Below are positions 17,383 through 25,564 of a stretch of DNA of 64,000 nucleotides, in pieces. The translations under genes were made by a program, and so were the position numbers. Numbering within the stretch: position 1 is the stretch's first letter; the number at the start of each line of letters is the position of its first letter. The notes under the pieces were generated by a model. It made no database searches, was not told the origin of the DNA, and worked only from the letters and a program-made list of their open reading frames with translations. Source of the DNA: Thermacetogenium sp. UBA4966 (GTDB lineage: Bacteria > Bacillota > DSM-12270 > Thermacetogeniales > Thermacetogeniaceae); the NCBI GenBank assembly GCA_002397275.1, contig DHAA01000113.1, positions 1,798-65,797 on the forward strand. The letters are read 5' to 3'.

Positions 17383-17795
17383 AAGGCCGGGAGAGCACCT
17401 TCAACTGCCATATGATAGCCGAGGGGAGAGCCGGCGGAGAGGCTCTTGTCTCACAGGATGAGATTTTATTCTATCTGGTTGATCCGCAAAGCGGCATAGT
17501 TATCGAAAAAGGCCATTCCCTTGAAGGGAAAAGCATCGCCGGGAAAATCCTTGTCTTCCCGGCGGGCAAAGGCAGTTCCTCAGTGCAGGTTGACGGCCTC
17601 TACCAGCTTCTCAGGCGCGGCAACGCCCCCCGGGGGATGATCATTGAGAGACCCGATACCATCCTGGTAACCAGCGCCATCATCATGGAGATCCCCCTTG
17701 TCGACCGAGTGGATCCCGCCTTCTATGAGCTGGTTAAGGATGGCGACCGCCTGGAGCTTGACGCCGGCCAGGGCCGCCTCACCTGGCGTAATTAG
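17379..17795 (+). CDS. Aconitase X swivel subunit (small)
   Basis: A 138-residue protein of the DUF126 swivel-domain family that completes aconitase X. The GTG start overlaps the large-subunit stop as GTGA. Conserved parts are GRAGGEALVS near the N terminus, GKILVFPAGKGSSS, and PDTILVTSAIIMEIPLVD. In many bacteria the two subunits are fused; here they are separate, as in archaea and many clostridia. The dehydratase would need both gene products. Confidence 0.87.
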   Translation: MKGRESTFNCHMIAEGRAGGEALVSQDEILFYLVDPQSGIVIEKGHSLEGKSIAGKILVFPAGKGSSSVQVDGLYQLLRRGNAPRGMIIERPDTILVTSAIIMEIPLVDRVDPAFYELVKDGDRLELDAGQGRLTWRN

Positions 17796-18152
17796 TGGTT
17801 GGTAAAATAGAAGTCGGAGGCTGGAAGTCGGATGTCGGAAAGTGGAGGCCGGCTGGATTCCAGCGAAGCGACCATAATGGAGTTCCGGGTAACGAGCCGG
17901 TTCTGGGCTGCTGTGGAATTCACCCCCTGATCGTCTTTTCCAACTTCTAACTTCGGACTTCTCACATCCAGGCATAATAGGGAGCGAGCGGAATCCACCG
18001 GGGTGACCCACCCCTGAATAGACACAAGACGTGGTTGCTAGTTAGTCGTTAGTGGTTGGTAGTTGGAGAAAGTAATTGGAAAGAGAATTTAGCAGCCGGC
18101 GGTCAGTGGTTGGGAGCATAGTACTGATTTTGAATGAGAGGAGATGGATTTG
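17796..18152 (+). repeat. Intergenic repeat block (terminal inverted repeat element plus low-complexity tails)
   Basis: This 357-base gap has no credible gene. It holds a 142-base unit at 17855-17996 bounded by GGATTCC and GGAATCC, with inner blocks CAGCGAAGCGACCATAATGG and CATAATAGGGAGCGAGC. Related units occur at 36663, 40383 and 44708. It is flanked by GAAGTCGGA-type repeats and by TTAGTCG/TTAGTGG/TTGGTAG heptamers (18035-18070). Confidence 0.7.
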
Positions 18153-18533
18153 ATGAAAGAGGCGTTTAATTCCTCAAAGGCGCCGGGACCTATGGGCGCT
18201 TATTCCCCTGCGGTCAAGGCGGGCGCCGTGATCTTTGTATCGGGACAGGGGCCTGAAGATGCCGTGACGCATGCAGCTAAAGGGAATAATATTGAGGAGC
18301 AGACACGCTTTGCCCTCGATAACCTGCTGGCGCAGCTGGAGGCGGCGGGAGCGGAGAGGGATGATGTGGTTAAGGTCAATGTTTATTTGAAAGACCTTAA
18401 TGATTTTGAGAGATTCAACCAGGTTTATGCCGGCTATTTTCCGGATCCGAAGCCGGCCCGGACCACGGTTGGCTGCGATTTGATCAATGGGATCATGATT
18501 GAACTAGACGCCGTCGCTTTGCTGAGCAAATAA
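18153..18533 (+). CDS. ridA: RidA-family enamine/imine deaminase
   Basis: A 126-residue member of the RidA/YjgF/UK114 family, which hydrolyses reactive enamines and imines released by PLP enzymes to ketoacids and ammonia. Typical parts are APGPMGAYSPAV, FVSGQGPED, the TRFALDNLLAQLEAAGA helix and VGCDLINGIMIELDAVA near the C terminus. The catalytic Arg position of RidA falls in PARTTVGCDL. The ATG at 18153 has GAGGAG at a good distance, better than the ATG at 18144. The PLP aminotransferase next door is a likely partner. Confidence 0.9.
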   Translation: MKEAFNSSKAPGPMGAYSPAVKAGAVIFVSGQGPEDAVTHAAKGNNIEEQTRFALDNLLAQLEAAGAERDDVVKVNVYLKDLNDFERFNQVYAGYFPDPKPARTTVGCDLINGIMIELDAVALLSK

Positions 18534-18558
18534 ATGCGGCAGATAGGGAGTGTGGAAG

Positions 18559-19656
18559 TTGGCGACTGAGATCAGGAAGTGTATCTTGAATATCGACCCT
18601 TATGTGCCCGGGAAACCTATAGAGGATGTGCAGCGTGAACTGGGGATCGACGACGTGATCAAACTGGCGTCTAATGAGAATCCCCTAGGGCCTTCACCGC
18701 TGGCTGTTCAGGCAGTGCAGGAGGCGGCCGCGAAGCTGAATCTTTACCCGGACAGCAACTGTTATTATTTAAAGCAAGAGTTATCCGCGCATCTGGGAGT
18801 CAGCCCGGACAATTTAATTATTGGGAATGGAATCGATGAACTGCTTACCATTTTGGGCGAAATCTATCTCAACCCCTGTGATGAGGTTGTTTTCGCCGAC
18901 CCCTCGTTTCCTGCTTATGCAACGGTAACCCGTCTGATGGGCGCCAAACCCGTCGCCGTACCTGTGGACGGGCATTTTAGCCATGATCTAGAAGCCATGG
19001 CTAAGGCGGTCACAGATCAAACCAAGCTGGTTTTTCTGTGCAACCCCAATAACCCTACGGGAAGCATGTTAACCAGAGAGCAGATCGATGCTTTTTTGGA
19101 GCAGGCGCCGCCAAAAGTGTTGGTCGTTCTGGATGAAGCGTATGCAGAGTACGCGGCGTCCAAGGATTACCCTGATGGAATTGATTATGTGCGGGAAGGG
19201 CGTAATGTGATTGTTTTCCGGACATTTTCCAAGGTCTATGGTCTGGCCGGGGCGCGGGTGGGATACGGCGCCGCGGATCCGAAAATCATTTCTCTCTTTA
19301 ATCGTGTCCGTGAGCCCTTTAATGTAAACTGCCTGGCACAAATCGCCGCCTCTGCCGCTCTGCGAGACAGAGGGCATGTCGAGGCCACATTAAAGAATAA
19401 TGAGCGGGGGAAACTCTTTTATTATCAAAAATTTGAGGAATTGGGGCTCCCTTATGTTCCAACCGAGACCAATTTCATCTTTGTCGACCTGCAAGGGGAC
19501 GGTAAAAAAATATTTAACGCTTTGCTGCGGAAGGGCGTGATCATCAGGCCCGGGGATATTTACGGCTATCCCCGCTGCGCACGGGTAACTATTGGGAAAC
19601 CGGAAGAGAACGCCCGTTTTATTGACGAGTTGCGGAGGCTTTCCCTTGGCGCATAG
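18559..19656 (+). CDS. hisC: Histidinol-phosphate aminotransferase-like PLP enzyme
   Basis: A fold-type I aminotransferase of about 365 residues in the HisC family. The opening ILNIDPYVPGKPIEDVQREL, IKLASNENPLGPSP, CNPNNPTG, and the PLP lysine in TFSKVYGLAGARVGYG are all present. The start is uncertain: TTG at 18559 is eight bases after GGGAG, while GTG at 18550 overlaps that site. HisC normally serves histidine biosynthesis, yet this copy stands alone among catabolic genes next to ridA. Related enzymes accept aromatic amino acids, so a catabolic role on histidine or a product is possible but unproven. Confidence 0.85.
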   Translation: MATEIRKCILNIDPYVPGKPIEDVQRELGIDDVIKLASNENPLGPSPLAVQAVQEAAAKLNLYPDSNCYYLKQELSAHLGVSPDNLIIGNGIDELLTILGEIYLNPCDEVVFADPSFPAYATVTRLMGAKPVAVPVDGHFSHDLEAMAKAVTDQTKLVFLCNPNNPTGSMLTREQIDAFLEQAPPKVLVVLDEAYAEYAASKDYPDGIDYVREGRNVIVFRTFSKVYGLAGARVGYGAADPKIISLFNRVREPFNVNCLAQIAASAALRDRGHVEATLKNNERGKLFYYQKFEELGLPYVPTETNFIFVDLQGDGKKIFNALLRKGVIIRPGDIYGYPRCARVTIGKPEENARFIDELRRLSLGA

Positions 19657-19667
19657 AATATTTGCGC
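19649..19667 (+). promoter_or_regulatory. 19-bp dyad (candidate activator site) before mttB-2
   Basis: GCGCATA-GAATA-TTTGCGC, with 7-base arms and a 5-base spacer, lies 40 bases upstream of the -24 element. It overlaps the last codons of the hisC-like gene by eight bases. It fits the shared pattern RCGCAWA-N5-TWTGCGY. Confidence 0.6.
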
Positions 19668-19707
19668 TGCGGATGATTATTATCCTATATTAGCGCATAT
19701 TTTTGTC

Positions 19708-19723
19708 TGGTATGGTTTTTGCA
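19708..19723 (+). promoter_or_regulatory. Sigma-54 promoter before mttB-2
   Basis: TGGTATGGTTTTTGCA matches TGGYAYR-N4-TTGCW at every fixed position, with GG and GC ten bases apart. The mttB-2 ATG is 111 bases downstream behind AGGAGG. Confidence 0.8.
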
Positions 19724-19834
19724 ATATAATAATTTACCAGGATCAATTAATACCGGTCGGGCGCCTTGAATCATGACAGCGTTCGGGCGGGAAGGCGGAG
19801 CGATTTCAACTACTATTTTTAGGAGGTATTCCTG

Positions 19835-21271
19835 ATGTATCTAGGTAAGCTTTACAACGAACCGGAGATTATGTTCAATACGTTGAACCAGGACCAGGTC
19901 AGGGAGATTCATTCGAAAAGCATTAGGATCCTAGAAGAACTGGGAATGGTCGTTCACCACGAAGAAGCCCGGCGGCTGTTAAAAGAGGCGGGGGCCTTTG
20001 TAGAGGGTGATAAGGTGTTCGTGCCCGCTTTTTTGGTGGAAAATGCGATCAGAACAGCGCCTTCAACCTTTACTTTATATGATCGCTGCGGGGATGCGGC
20101 AATGCATGTAGAACACCGCAATATTTACTATGGGACGGGATCCGATACGCCAAATCTCATTGATTTTGAGACCAGAGAAAGACGCAAGTGGACGAAAAAG
20201 GATGTGGAGGGCGGCATTGCCCTCTGCGACTATCTGGAAAATATCGATTTTGTGATGTCCATGGGCTTGATTTCTGATGTAGATCCGCTGCTGAACACTC
20301 GTGAGCAGTATGCGGTTATGATCAGAAAATCAAAGAAGCCGCAGATTGTCGTCTGCGACGACGTCAATGATTTAAATGATGTTATTGCCATGGCTGTAGC
20401 GGTGAGGGGCAGCCTGGAAAATTTGCAGCGAAAACCTCTGTTCGCCGTATATTGTGAGCCCAGCTCGCCTCTCGTCAACACCTTCAACGCCATCGACAAG
20501 CTTTTGCTCTGCGCCGAGCAGAGAATTCCGGTTAATTATGCCGGCGGCGGATTGGCAGGGGGAACGACCCCGGTCACAGCCGCGGGAACGATTCTTTTGA
20601 ATAACGCCGAGTGCTTGCTGGGACTGGTTATACACCAGCTTAAAAATCCGGGCGCTCCATTTTTGTATGGGTTCGGCAACGGGCCGCTGGATATGAAAAC
20701 CATGCAGTCCATCTATTCTTCGCCGACCGCCATCCAGATTCAGGGCGGAATGTGTGAAATGGCCAGGTATTACCGCTTGCCCTCCTGGGGAGAGGCCGGG
20801 GACGGCGCCTCTAAAATGTGCGATGAGCAGAGCACCATGGAAGCATCCCACTTTATCTTGATGGCAGCCCTGCAGGGCTGCAATATAACCCATGATGTCG
20901 GTTATCTGGATTGCGGCTTGAGTATTTCATTCGAGCATCTGGTGATCTGCGATCAGATCATCGGCAGAACAAAGGCTACGGTAAAAGAGCTGAAAACAGA
21001 TGAGGAATATTTGGGCTATGAGGCCATCGCCAGGGTCGGTCATGGCGGTAACTATATCTGCGACAAGCATACCTTTAATCATATGAAGGAAGAGTGGCGC
21101 GGGGATCTGTCTGATTTCAATTCTTATGAAACCTGGCACGGCAAAGGAAAACTGAGCATGAGAGAGCGCGCTCATGAAAAGGTGCTGCATATTCTCTCTA
21201 ATTATCAGCCGGAACCGCTGGCCGCGGAAGTTGATGCCCAGATTGAAGAGATTTTAAACCAGGCCAGATAA
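19835..21271 (+). CDS. Non-pyrrolysine MttB-family quaternary amine methyltransferase, paralogue 2
   Basis: A 478-residue paralogue of the methyltransferase at 2625 with no in-frame amber codon. Family landmarks are HSKSIRILEELGMVVHHEEA, YYGTGSDTPNLIDFE, and GGGLAGGTTPVTAAGTILL in the barrel, with KNPGAPFLYGFGNGP. It should demethylate a quaternary amine and methylate the corrinoid protein at 25704. It is closer in length and motifs (YYGTGSD) to paralogue 3 than to paralogue 1, suggesting a duplicated pair. It has its own sigma-54 promoter and is followed by an intrinsic terminator, so it is monocistronic. Confidence 0.88.
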   Translation: MYLGKLYNEPEIMFNTLNQDQVREIHSKSIRILEELGMVVHHEEARRLLKEAGAFVEGDKVFVPAFLVENAIRTAPSTFTLYDRCGDAAMHVEHRNIYYGTGSDTPNLIDFETRERRKWTKKDVEGGIALCDYLENIDFVMSMGLISDVDPLLNTREQYAVMIRKSKKPQIVVCDDVNDLNDVIAMAVAVRGSLENLQRKPLFAVYCEPSSPLVNTFNAIDKLLLCAEQRIPVNYAGGGLAGGTTPVTAAGTILLNNAECLLGLVIHQLKNPGAPFLYGFGNGPLDMKTMQSIYSSPTAIQIQGGMCEMARYYRLPSWGEAGDGASKMCDEQSTMEASHFILMAALQGCNITHDVGYLDCGLSISFEHLVICDQIIGRTKATVKELKTDEEYLGYEAIARVGHGGNYICDKHTFNHMKEEWRGDLSDFNSYETWHGKGKLSMRERAHEKVLHILSNYQPEPLAAEVDAQIEEILNQAR

Positions 21272-21284
21272 TAAGGGCTATGGC

Positions 21285-21323
21285 ATACCGTTCCCATCCT
21301 GATGGGGACGGTATATTTATTTC
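21285..21323 (+). terminator. Intrinsic terminator after mttB-2
   Basis: ATACCGTTCCCATCC pairs with GATGGGGACGGTAT in a near-perfect stem at 21285-21314, followed by the T-rich ATTTATTTC. Confidence 0.75.
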
Positions 21324-21333
21324 TACGTTCACA

Positions 21334-21352
21334 GCGCAAAATTTTTATGCGC
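21334..21352 (+). promoter_or_regulatory. 19-bp dyad (candidate activator site) before mttB-3
   Basis: GCGCAAA-ATTTT-TATGCGC has the 7-5-7 layout with one mismatch between the arms. It lies about 140 bases upstream of the sigma-54 promoter, a normal distance for an enhancer site. The remaining 320-base gap between the two mttB genes holds no gene that I can support. Confidence 0.6.
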
Positions 21353-21490
21353 GCATTATTATTTTCCGTGATCGCTCGTAGCAAGGGGGGAGAGCATATT
21401 CCACTCCAATTCCTTTGAACATTACACAAAAGCGGAGACCGCCGTTATTAAATATGACCGCTATGCAGGGCAAGCGCCGCGGCGAGCCGC

Positions 21491-21506
21491 GGGCATGTTT
21501 CTTGCA
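21491..21506 (+). promoter_or_regulatory. Sigma-54 promoter before mttB-3
   Basis: GGGCATGTTTCTTGCA matches the -24/-12 consensus except for its first base. The mttB-3 ATG follows 86 bases downstream. Confidence 0.75.
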
Positions 21507-21592
21507 ATACATAATTGACGGATAAAAGCTTCACATGGAGTGGAGGGCCTTGCATGGAGTGGGGGCAAATTACCGGGAAGGGGTTTTAGCTT

Positions 21593-23053
21593 ATGGCGAA
21601 CAAGATATCAAATTATGAGGAACAGATTACGCCGCGTCTGCAATGGCTTTCTGATGCTCAGGTGGAACAAATCCACTATTCTTCACTGGAGGTATTGGAA
21701 AACACGGGTATTATAGTGCAGAATGCCGAGGCGCTTGCTTTGCTGAAGGGCGCGGGGTGCAGAGTACAGGAAAACCGGGTCTGGATACCGGCCTGGCTGG
21801 TGGAAGAATGCCTGCGGTCCGCGCCGAAGCGCATAACTGTGGCTAACCGCCTGGGCGAGCGGGTGATGCCTCTGGAGAAGAACCGCGTCTATTACGGGAC
21901 AGGATCGGATTTGCCCTTTACCATCGACCTGGAAACAGGGAAAAGAAGATCATGCACAAAGAATGATATAGATGCCGCAGCCAAACTGTTGGACTATCTA
22001 CCTAATTTCGATTTTCTGATGAGTTACGGTATCGCTACCGATATGCCTCCCTGTGTCAGTGATCTGCACCAGTTTGAGGCCATGACCCGCAACAGCGGCA
22101 AACCGGTGATCTTTACCTCCCATAACGCCGCGAACACAGAAGCGATCATCGAGATGGCCGCGGCCTGCGCCGGCGGGCTGGATGAACTAAAAAGAAATCC
22201 GTATATTATTTTGTTCACTCAGCCGATCCCTCCCCTGGTGCATACCAGCGATGGGATCGGCAAGATGTATAAGTGCATTGAATATGACATTCCGGTGATC
22301 TACATGCCGGGTGTGGTCGGGGGAGCAACCACACCTGTCACCAAGGCCGGTATGGTCACGCTGATCAATGCGGAGTGCCTGGCCGGAGTGGTTCTCTCCC
22401 AGTTGAAGAAAAAGGGCGCCAAGATTTTGATCGGGGCCGGGGCGACGCCTATGGATATGAAGACCACCTCCACCCTTTACGGATCCCCGGAGACATCGAT
22501 GAACTATGCGGTGTTGACGCAGCTGGCTCAGTTCTATGGTTTGGCGAACTTTACGGAGGCAGGCTGTGTCAACGCCACCCTTCCTGATGTGCAGGCAGGG
22601 ATCGAGGCGGCGATGAGCGTGCTCTTGACCAAGCTGGAAGGCTGCAGCCTGGTACATGATGTCGGCTATCTTGAAGGGGGAAAAACAGGGTACCTGCCCT
22701 TCCTGGTGATCTGCGACGACATCATCGCCATGGCTCGCTACACCGGCGCCGGAACAAGGGTGACCGCGGAGACTATGGCTGTGGACGTGATCGACGAGGT
22801 TGGCCCGGGCGGGAACTATTTAATACATGCACACACCGCGAATCACTTCCGTGAAGAGATTTGGCAGCCGCGGACTTTCATCCGTTATATGTGGGATCAG
22901 TGGGAATCCAAAGGTAAAAAGACCTGCCGGGATCTGGCTGCGGAGAAGGTTCATCAGGTTTTAGCGGAGCACCGGCCTGTTCCAGCCTCAGAGCAGGCGC
23001 TTGCCGCCATGAAAGAGATCATCAGCCGCCGCCGGAGCGAGTGTGAAGGCTGA
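21593..23053 (+). CDS. Non-pyrrolysine MttB-family quaternary amine methyltransferase, paralogue 3
   Basis: A 486-residue MttB-family protein without an amber codon. It shares YYGTGSDLPFTIDLETG, GVVGGATTPVTKAGMVTL and the closing GPGGNYLIHAHTANHFREE with paralogue 2. It likely moves a methyl group from a quaternary amine to the corrinoid protein. The racemase-like gene starts 43 bases later, so mttB-3, that gene and the Fe-S protein probably form an operon under the sigma-54 promoter at 21491. Its linkage to an amino-acid aldolase or dehydratase may hint at a substrate with an amino-acid skeleton; this is inference. Confidence 0.88.
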   Translation: MANKISNYEEQITPRLQWLSDAQVEQIHYSSLEVLENTGIIVQNAEALALLKGAGCRVQENRVWIPAWLVEECLRSAPKRITVANRLGERVMPLEKNRVYYGTGSDLPFTIDLETGKRRSCTKNDIDAAAKLLDYLPNFDFLMSYGIATDMPPCVSDLHQFEAMTRNSGKPVIFTSHNAANTEAIIEMAAACAGGLDELKRNPYIILFTQPIPPLVHTSDGIGKMYKCIEYDIPVIYMPGVVGGATTPVTKAGMVTLINAECLAGVVLSQLKKKGAKILIGAGATPMDMKTTSTLYGSPETSMNYAVLTQLAQFYGLANFTEAGCVNATLPDVQAGIEAAMSVLLTKLEGCSLVHDVGYLEGGKTGYLPFLVICDDIIAMARYTGAGTRVTAETMAVDVIDEVGPGGNYLIHAHTANHFREEIWQPRTFIRYMWDQWESKGKKTCRDLAAEKVHQVLAEHRPVPASEQALAAMKEIISRRRSECEG

Positions 23054-23096
23054 TTGAGGATGGCGCTTGATAAATCATATCGTGGGGGGTTGTGGC

Positions 23097-24188
23097 GTGA
23101 AAAAATATGAAATACCGAGTCCGGCTGTTATTGTTGATCTCGCCGGCGCGGAAAGAAATATCGAGCGGGTAGCCGCTCTTACTCGTAAATATGGGGTGCT
23201 GCACCGTCCGCATATCAAGGCGCATAAAAGCGAGTATTTCGCGCGCAAGCAGCTGCTGGCGGGAGCTATAGGGGTAACCGTATCCAAAATATCTGAAGCC
23301 GAAACCATGGTTGAGCACGGGATTAATGATATTTTGATCGCCTATTCCATCGTTGGGGAAGAAAAGCTGCGCAGGCTGAAAAAACTCCATGAAACCGCCC
23401 GGGTGATGGTCACTGCGGACAGCATTGAGGCGGCCAAGGGATTGGCCGGCACAGGCGCCCCGCAACACCCCCTGCCTGTGTTGATCGAGGTCGACTGTGG
23501 AACACACCGCGGCGGAAGGCAGCCTGGGGATGATGCTCTGCTGTTCGCTTTACAGTTAAAGGAGTTTCCTTCGCTGAAGATCGAGGGGATCTTTACCTAC
23601 AACGGCAACCTCTATCATACCGAGAACACAGAACAGCTGAATAGACTTGTTGCCCGGGAATCGCAATTGCTGACGGAAACAGCAGAAAATTTAAGGCGGC
23701 ATGACATTCCCGTGCAGATCATAAGCGGGGGTTCGACCCCGGCTCTTGCGGCTTTGGATAAGCTGCAAGGGGTTACTGAGATCCGAGCGGGGAACTACTT
23801 GTTCAGCGATGTTTCCGGGATTCAGTTCGGAACCGCCGGCATTGAGGATTGCGCTCTGCGAGTTCTGGCTACGGTGATCAGCGTTCCTCTTCCCGGCTAT
23901 GCCACCATTGATGCCGGCTCCAAGACTCTGACAAATGATCTCTCTGTGCGCGGCGAGGGGTATGGACTCATTGTGGGGCGTCCAGGGGTGCGGTTGGTCA
24001 ATCTCAATGAAGAACACGGCTACCTCCGCTATGCTCCGGAGCGGGCGCCGTTACAGATAGGCGAGCGGATCGAGATTATTCCCAATCACGCCTGCGTCCT
24101 GCCTAATCTCTGCGATAAAATCTATGGGATCCGCGGAGAAGATGTTGCCGAAGAGATCTCGGTCGATGCCCGTGGAAGAAACTATTGA
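23097..24188 (+). CDS. D-threonine aldolase / D-serine dehydratase-like PLP enzyme
   Basis: A 363-residue fold-type III PLP protein of the alanine racemase N-domain / DSD1 family. It opens with YEIPSPAVIVDLAGAERNI, and the PLP lysine should be in RPHIKAHKS. The phosphate-binding SGGST and the C-terminal NHACVLPN, whose His and Cys are the metal ligands in this family, are present. Relatives cleave D-threonine to glycine and acetaldehyde or dehydrate D-serine or hydroxyaspartate. The GTG at 23097 is nine bases from GGGGGG; the upstream TTG at 23067 is less likely. It probably processes the carbon skeleton left by MttB-3. Confidence 0.82.
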   Translation: MKKYEIPSPAVIVDLAGAERNIERVAALTRKYGVLHRPHIKAHKSEYFARKQLLAGAIGVTVSKISEAETMVEHGINDILIAYSIVGEEKLRRLKKLHETARVMVTADSIEAAKGLAGTGAPQHPLPVLIEVDCGTHRGGRQPGDDALLFALQLKEFPSLKIEGIFTYNGNLYHTENTEQLNRLVARESQLLTETAENLRRHDIPVQIISGGSTPALAALDKLQGVTEIRAGNYLFSDVSGIQFGTAGIEDCALRVLATVISVPLPGYATIDAGSKTLTNDLSVRGEGYGLIVGRPGVRLVNLNEEHGYLRYAPERAPLQIGERIEIIPNHACVLPNLCDKIYGIRGEDVAEEISVDARGRNY

Positions 24189-24209
24189 CGCTGAGAGGGG
24201 GTGTAAAAA

Positions 24210-25178
24210 GTGGCTGTCCTTGAGCAATTCATGGCTGTCTTTCGGGCGCCGGAGTTTGTGAAGCCCTATTGGCATCATTTTGTAACAGAACAGGAGATGG
24301 AACTCGTCGCCAGGATGGATTCCCGGCGCCTGAGCAGGGATGAAATCGCTTCCCTGTTTGTGGAGCCTGTTCCGGATGTGGACAGGCTGCTGGAAGAGGC
24401 CTACCGGCGGTTTGTGGTCAATAAAGAGGAAAAAGAAGGGGTTGTTTATTACACTGCCGGCGAGTTTTATGACAGATTGGACAACCAGTGCAAGTTCGGC
24501 AACTACTATGTTTTGCCTCCGAAGATCCGGCGGCGGTTGGACAGGTGGTGCTATGAGGAGTATCTCCAGAGGCATAATTATTTTCAATTAGTTGTGGACA
24601 ACGACCCTGATTATGATAACTGTCACAACGAGCTGATTCTCCTGGCATCTGAAGTCGAAGAGATGATCGGCGCCGCTGAAAGCATAATGGCGCTGCCCTG
24701 CAACTGCAAGATGCTGGCAGATAATTGCGACAGGCCGCGCGAGGTCTGCATGTTTTTTGACAACCACATCACCGACCGCACCGGCGGAAGATATCTGAGC
24801 AAGGAAGAGGCCAGGGAGCTGCTGCGCATGGCGGACAGAAGTGGCTTGATTCACACCGGCGGCCCCTATAACTGGAGAGAAAAGGGGCTCGCTGCTGTTT
24901 GTAACTGCTGTGCCGACTGCTGTTACCCCTTGAGGGCGGCTCAGCAGCTGGGCACAAAGGGGAAGTGGCCTAAATCTCGTTATATCGCTCGCTACGACGC
25001 CGATAAATGCCGCTTGTGCGGGCGATGCCTTAAACGCTGCCAGTTCGGCGCTTTTTATGACGACGGTAGTACAATGGCGTTCAACCCTGATCTCTGCTGG
25101 GGATGCGGCCTCTGTGCCAACACCTGCCCCGAGGGCGCCATCACTATGGAAAAAGTGGAAACTTTAGAGCAAAAATAA
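24210..25178 (+). CDS. Cys-rich protein with two C-terminal 4Fe-4S clusters, function unknown
   Basis: A 322-residue cytoplasmic protein. The first 150 residues are helical with no clear family. The middle has ALPCNCKMLADNC and VCMFF, then CNCCADCCYP. The end has two ferredoxin motifs, CRLCGRCLKRCQFGA and CWGCGLCANTCPEGA, each ready for a 4Fe-4S cluster. The GTG start follows GAGAGGGGGTG. It lies between MttB-3 and the corrinoid protein, and the window has no RamA-type corrinoid-activating ATPase. It might therefore supply low-potential electrons for corrinoid reactivation or oxidise a product; I do not recognise the exact family. Confidence 0.75.
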   Translation: MAVLEQFMAVFRAPEFVKPYWHHFVTEQEMELVARMDSRRLSRDEIASLFVEPVPDVDRLLEEAYRRFVVNKEEKEGVVYYTAGEFYDRLDNQCKFGNYYVLPPKIRRRLDRWCYEEYLQRHNYFQLVVDNDPDYDNCHNELILLASEVEEMIGAAESIMALPCNCKMLADNCDRPREVCMFFDNHITDRTGGRYLSKEEARELLRMADRSGLIHTGGPYNWREKGLAAVCNCCADCCYPLRAAQQLGTKGKWPKSRYIARYDADKCRLCGRCLKRCQFGAFYDDGSTMAFNPDLCWGCGLCANTCPEGAITMEKVETLEQK

Positions 25179-25199
25179 TATTCTTTAGGCGTCCGGCAG

Positions 25200-25218
25200 A
25201 CGCAAAGATTATTTGCGT
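25200..25218 (+). promoter_or_regulatory. 19-bp perfect dyad (candidate activator site) before the corrinoid gene
   Basis: ACGCAAA-GATTA-TTTGCGT is a perfect 7-base inverted repeat with a 5-base spacer, 40 bases upstream of the -24 element. A half site GCGCAAA lies at 25236-25242. Confidence 0.65.
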
Positions 25219-25257
25219 TAAAGGGGAAAGAAGGCGCGCAAACGGTAATAATAAGTT

Positions 25258-25273
25258 TGGCACGCTTTTTGCA
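25258..25273 (+). promoter_or_regulatory. Perfect sigma-54 promoter before the corrinoid gene
   Basis: TGGCACGCTTTTTGCA is a perfect match to the sigma-54 consensus. The corrinoid-protein ATG is about 430 bases downstream, so the transcript would carry an unusually long leader (about 25285-25703). Confidence 0.85.
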
Positions 25274-25324
25274 ATAAAATTAAGATGAGTGAGACGGGCA
25301 ATGTTAATAGAGGGGAAATAAAGC

Positions 25325-25564
25325 TTAAGGGGGATTTGCCGGAGATGCGCCACAGAAGCAGCAAGGAAGATGGAAACAGAGGCGGTACTTAAACACAGAT
25401 GCTAATTCAGTAAAATCACAGCAGCGGTCGCCGTATTCAGATGAAGCAGCGGTCATGACAGGATACAGCATAATCAGACAGTAAATTGCATAGTACATGG
25501 GACGCTTATTGATAATCATCGTCGCACCCGGATTGCAGCAAAAGTCACCGCAAGGGCGTCCCAT
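25325..25564 (-). CDS. Possible 79-residue Cys-rich small membrane protein, antisense to the corrinoid leader
   Basis: A minus-strand frame with ATG behind AAGGGGGTGG encodes a protein with eight or more Cys, starting MGRPCGDFCCNPGATMI. It has one hydrophobic span (YYAIYCLIMLYPVM) and a Cys-rich end (CFHLPCCFCG). It fills the otherwise empty 525-base gap. I recognise no family and no promoter for it. Equally, the region may only be the leader of the plus-strand transcript, because CTTAAGGGGG at 25323 and CCCCCTTAA near 25570 can pair across it. Confidence 0.25.
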   Translation of the reverse strand: MGRPCGDFCCNPGATMIINKRPMYYAIYCLIMLYPVMTAASSEYGDRCCDFTELASVFKYRLCFHLPCCFCGASPANPP

